64,000 bases of DNA. It comes from Saliphagus infecundisoli. Its GTDB lineage: Archaea > Halobacteriota > Halobacteria > Halobacteriales > Natrialbaceae. Below, one piece after another: positions 61,956 to 64,000 of this stretch (positions are counted from its first letter, which is position 1; each line of letters begins with the position of its first letter). The translations under genes were made by a program, and so were the position numbers. The DNA is taken from NCBI RefSeq assembly GCF_020177375.1, contig NZ_JAIWHV010000002.1:372001-436000 (forward strand), written 5' to 3'. The notes beneath the pieces were generated by a model. That model was not told the origin of the DNA. It worked only from the letters and a program-made list of their open reading frames with translations, and searched no databases.

Positions 61956-63266
61956 CTACGGACTCAGTCTCTGCCGGTCTCGCGGGAAGAGAACGGCCTC
62001 CCGGATGTTGTCGAGGTCGAGCATCGTCATCAGCAGGCGCTCGCCACCGAGGCCCCAGCCGGCGTGGGGGGGCATCCCGTACTTGAACATCTTCGTGTAG
62101 TACTCGAACTGGGCGGGGTCGAGGCCCTGCTGTTCGAACCCCTCCACTAAGTTCTCGTAGCGGTGTTCGCGCTGTCCACCGGAAACGAGCTCCATCCGGG
62201 GGTGCATCAGGTCGAACCCCGTCGAGAGGTCGTCGTCCTGGTCCATGATGTAGAAGGGCTTAATCTCGCTGGGCCAGTCGGTGACGAAGTAGTGGCCGCC
62301 GACGTCGCTCCCCAGCGCCTTCTCGGCCTCCGTCGAGAGGTCGTCGCCCCACACCAGCTGGTCGTCGAGTTCGCCCGTCGCGTTGACCCGCTCGATCGCC
62401 TCCTCGTAGGAGAGGCGGGGGAACTCGCCGTCGGGAACCGAAAACTCGCTGTCGCCCTCCTCGCCGAGCCCGAGCGTCTCGAGTTCGTCGGCCGACTCCT
62501 CGCTCACGGCCTCGTAGGCGGCCTTCACGACGCCCTCGACGACGTCCATCGCGTCGTGGTGGTCACAGAAGGCACCCTCGAAGTCGATCGAGGTCGCCTC
62601 GTTGAGATGGCGGGGCGTGTTGTGCTCCTCGGCCCGGAAGATCGGGCCGATCTCGAACACTCGCTCCAGGTTCGAGCCCGCGGTCAGCTGTTTGAACAGC
62701 TGGGGGCTCTGGTTCATGAAGGCCTCGCGGCCGAAGTAGGTGATCGGGAACAGCTCGGTCCCACCTTCGGTCCCGGTGGCGACGATCTTCGGCGTGTTGA
62801 TCTCCGTACAGCCGACCTCGTGGAACTCCTCGCGCACGGCTCGAAGCATCGTCGAGCGGATCTCGAAGATCGCCTGGACCTCCGCCTTCCGGAGGTCGAG
62901 CGTGCGGTTGTCCAGCCGGGTCGGGAGTTCGGCGTCCACCTTCCCCGAGGGGTCGAGGGGGAGTTCGGGGTCTGCGGGCGCGATGACCTCGACCGAGTCG
63001 GGGGTGATCTCGACGCCCGTCGGCGCGCGCGGTTCCTCCTCGACGGCTCCCGAGACGCTGATGACGCTCTCGCGGGCGGCCTCGAGGCCGGTCTCGACGA
63101 GCTCGTCGTCCATCTCGTCTTTCTCGAACTTGATCTGGATCCGCCCGGTGGCGTCCCGGAGGATCAGGAAGGCGATCCCGCCCAGGTCGCGGACCTCGTG
63201 GACCCAGCCGGCGACGGTGACCTCGTCGCCCGGCTCGGTCTCTGCAGTATGGGTTCTGTCCTGCAT
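61956..63266 (-). CDS. aspS: Aspartyl-tRNA synthetase, archaeal type (predicted non-discriminating)
   Basis: The 436-residue class II synthetase has an N-terminal anticodon-binding OB domain ([20 protein letters not shown]) and catalytic motifs: motif 2 [20 protein letters not shown] and motif 3 [21 protein letters not shown]. His23 in GWVHEVRD and Pro in RAPTGVEI sit at positions that in archaeal enzymes mark non-discriminating AspRS. Those also charge tRNA-Asn, which GatCAB then amidates. ccttaag is about 27 nt upstream of the ATG on the minus strand. The 61783-61955 gap has no gene. Confidence 0.95.
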   Translation of the reverse strand: MQDRTHTAETEPGDEVTVAGWVHEVRDLGGIAFLILRDATGRIQIKFEKDEMDDELVETGLEAARESVISVSGAVEEEPRAPTGVEITPDSVEVIAPADPELPLDPSGKVDAELPTRLDNRTLDLRKAEVQAIFEIRSTMLRAVREEFHEVGCTEINTPKIVATGTEGGTELFPITYFGREAFMNQSPQLFKQLTAGSNLERVFEIGPIFRAEEHNTPRHLNEATSIDFEGAFCDHHDAMDVVEGVVKAAYEAVSEESADELETLGLGEEGDSEFSVPDGEFPRLSYEEAIERVNATGELDDQLVWGDDLSTEAEKALGSDVGGHYFVTDWPSEIKPFYIMDQDDDLSTGFDLMHPRMELVSGGQREHRYENLVEGFEQQGLDPAQFEYYTKMFKYGMPPHAGWGLGGERLLMTMLDLDNIREAVLFPRDRQRLSP

Positions 63267-63321
63267 ACCCCACGGTTCTCGCAGCCGGAACTTAAGGGCA
63301 GCCGTTCTCCGTCAGGGCCTC

Positions 63322-64000
63322 TCACCCGCGGAGCGCGACGGCGACGAGGACGACCGCGCCGACGCCGATCCCGACGGCGACCGCCGCGAAGCGGGGGCCG
63401 CCCAGCGTCGCCTCGACGACGGCGTACCGGTGGAGCGCGATCGCCGCCCCGGCCACCGCGCCCGCGCCCAGCAGCGTCGCCCCGCCGTGGACGAGCTCCG
63501 CCCGGAGCGTCGCGGCGCCCGCACCGAGTTCGGTCCGGAGTTCGCTCCCGTACTCCCCGGCGTCCCAGACGACGAACGCCGCTGTGGCGGTCAGCACCGC
63601 CGCCTCGAGCCGGGAGACGACGATAAGGGCGGCCGCGAGCGCGAAGACCGAACCCGCGGCGAGGGCGGCGCCGATCGCCCGCGGGGGGAGCACCCGGGCC
63701 GCCCGGAGCCCGCTCGCGAGCGCGAGGGTCGCGACGAGCGTGACCAATGCGACCCCGAGGGCGAAGGAGACGAGCGCGAACGGCGCCATCGCGAGCAGGA
63801 CATCCACGATCCAGGCGGGGAACAGATCGCTTCCGGCCTCGCGGAGCCGGGCGACGGTCCCCGGGTCCGCGAGCGCCCAGGCCAGCGCCAGCGTCACGGC
63901 CGCGCCGCCGGCGACGGGGGCGAGTGCCCCCGCCAGCGAGACCGCCGGCCCCCGTCGAAACGCCGACCGAAGCCGGGCGATCGCGAGGGCGGCCAGCCCC
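63322..64000 (-). CDS. Membrane protein, partial (N-terminus outside window)
   Basis: The minus-strand frame is open from the window edge to a TGA at 63322-63324. It is a string of Ala/Val/Leu/Gly membrane spans, for example FALVSFALGVALVTLVATLA, AIGAALAAGSVFALAAALIV and FAAVAVGIGVGAVVLVAVAL, with a short charged loop (DAGEYGSELRTELG). A GTG at 63897 is a possible internal start, but the frame continues upstream. It may belong to the haloarchaeal membrane proteins found beside MoxR/DUF58 genes; that is a guess. Confidence 0.65.
   Translation of the reverse strand, partial: GLAALAIARLRSAFRRGPAVSLAGALAPVAGGAAVTLALAWALADPGTVARLREAGSDLFPAWIVDVLLAMAPFALVSFALGVALVTLVATLALASGLRAARVLPPRAIGAALAAGSVFALAAALIVVSRLEAAVLTATAAFVVWDAGEYGSELRTELGAGAATLRAELVHGGATLLGAGAVAGAAIALHRYAVVEATLGGPRFAAVAVGIGVGAVVLVAVALRG

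Overview
The window is chromosomal DNA from a haloarchaeon (class Halobacteria). The GC content is high, with strong G/C preference at third codon positions. Proteins are very acidic and rich in Asp, Glu and Gly. Lipoproteins carry twin-arginine (Tat) signals with a lipobox. The gene set is archaeal: S24e, S27ae, a Kae1-Bud32 fusion, RtcA, an archaeal AspRS and chromatin protein MC1. Many genes have a TATA-like element about 26-28 nt upstream of the start codon, as expected for leaderless transcripts. I do not assign a genus. I see no rRNA, tRNA or CRISPR array.

Layout. 1-593: 3' end of a BNR-repeat protein. 817-7429: five-gene peptide-type ABC importer operon. 7505-9650: rps24e, rps27ae, kae1-bud32. 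9950-13599: hydantoinase/oxoprolinase pair hyuA-hyuB (minus strand). 13690-17570: DUF5808 protein, rdgB, a PIN-like protein with a tiny overlapping gene, an AIR-synthase-like enzyme, and a ThiD protein with a shortened ThiN-like tail. 18132-28281: sugar island with an IclR regulator, galactonate dehydratase, GH2 beta-galactosidase and a complete CUT1-type sugar ABC importer. A KDG kinase that could act in the same pathway lies at 36191. 28756-36102: CsaA-like protein, mutS, SOUL protein, mutL, rtcA. 37208-44986: flavin disulfide oxidoreductase, Hsp20, RNase II-family exonuclease, small membrane and zinc proteins, PUA protein, malate dehydrogenase.

Three places show genome decay or mobility. 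At 41708-42726 an AI-2E-type permease has an in-frame amber codon and lost its 3' end; it abuts the 5' remnant of a UspA gene, as if one deletion removed both 3' ends. At 45641-47557 a GNAT acetyltransferase gene is split by an IS1341-type element that encodes only an intact TnpB nuclease. At 51974-52294 the 3' end of a radical SAM gene is duplicated next to a 25-bp inverted repeat.

49570-64000: heavy-metal P1B ATPase, radical SAM protein, DUF373 protein, two-domain esterase, AbrB-like protein, MC1, the methionine genes metZ and metX, an MFS transporter, aspS and a partial membrane protein.

The most unusual signal is small. metZ, metX and kdgK each have a short open frame just upstream whose stop codon overlaps the gene's start codon (ATGA or GTGA). 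Two of these mini-frames sit at the expected leaderless distance from a TATA-like element, and both met leaders begin MSVR. This suggests leader peptides translationally coupled to metabolic genes. I found no complete new defence or mobile system beyond the TnpB element.
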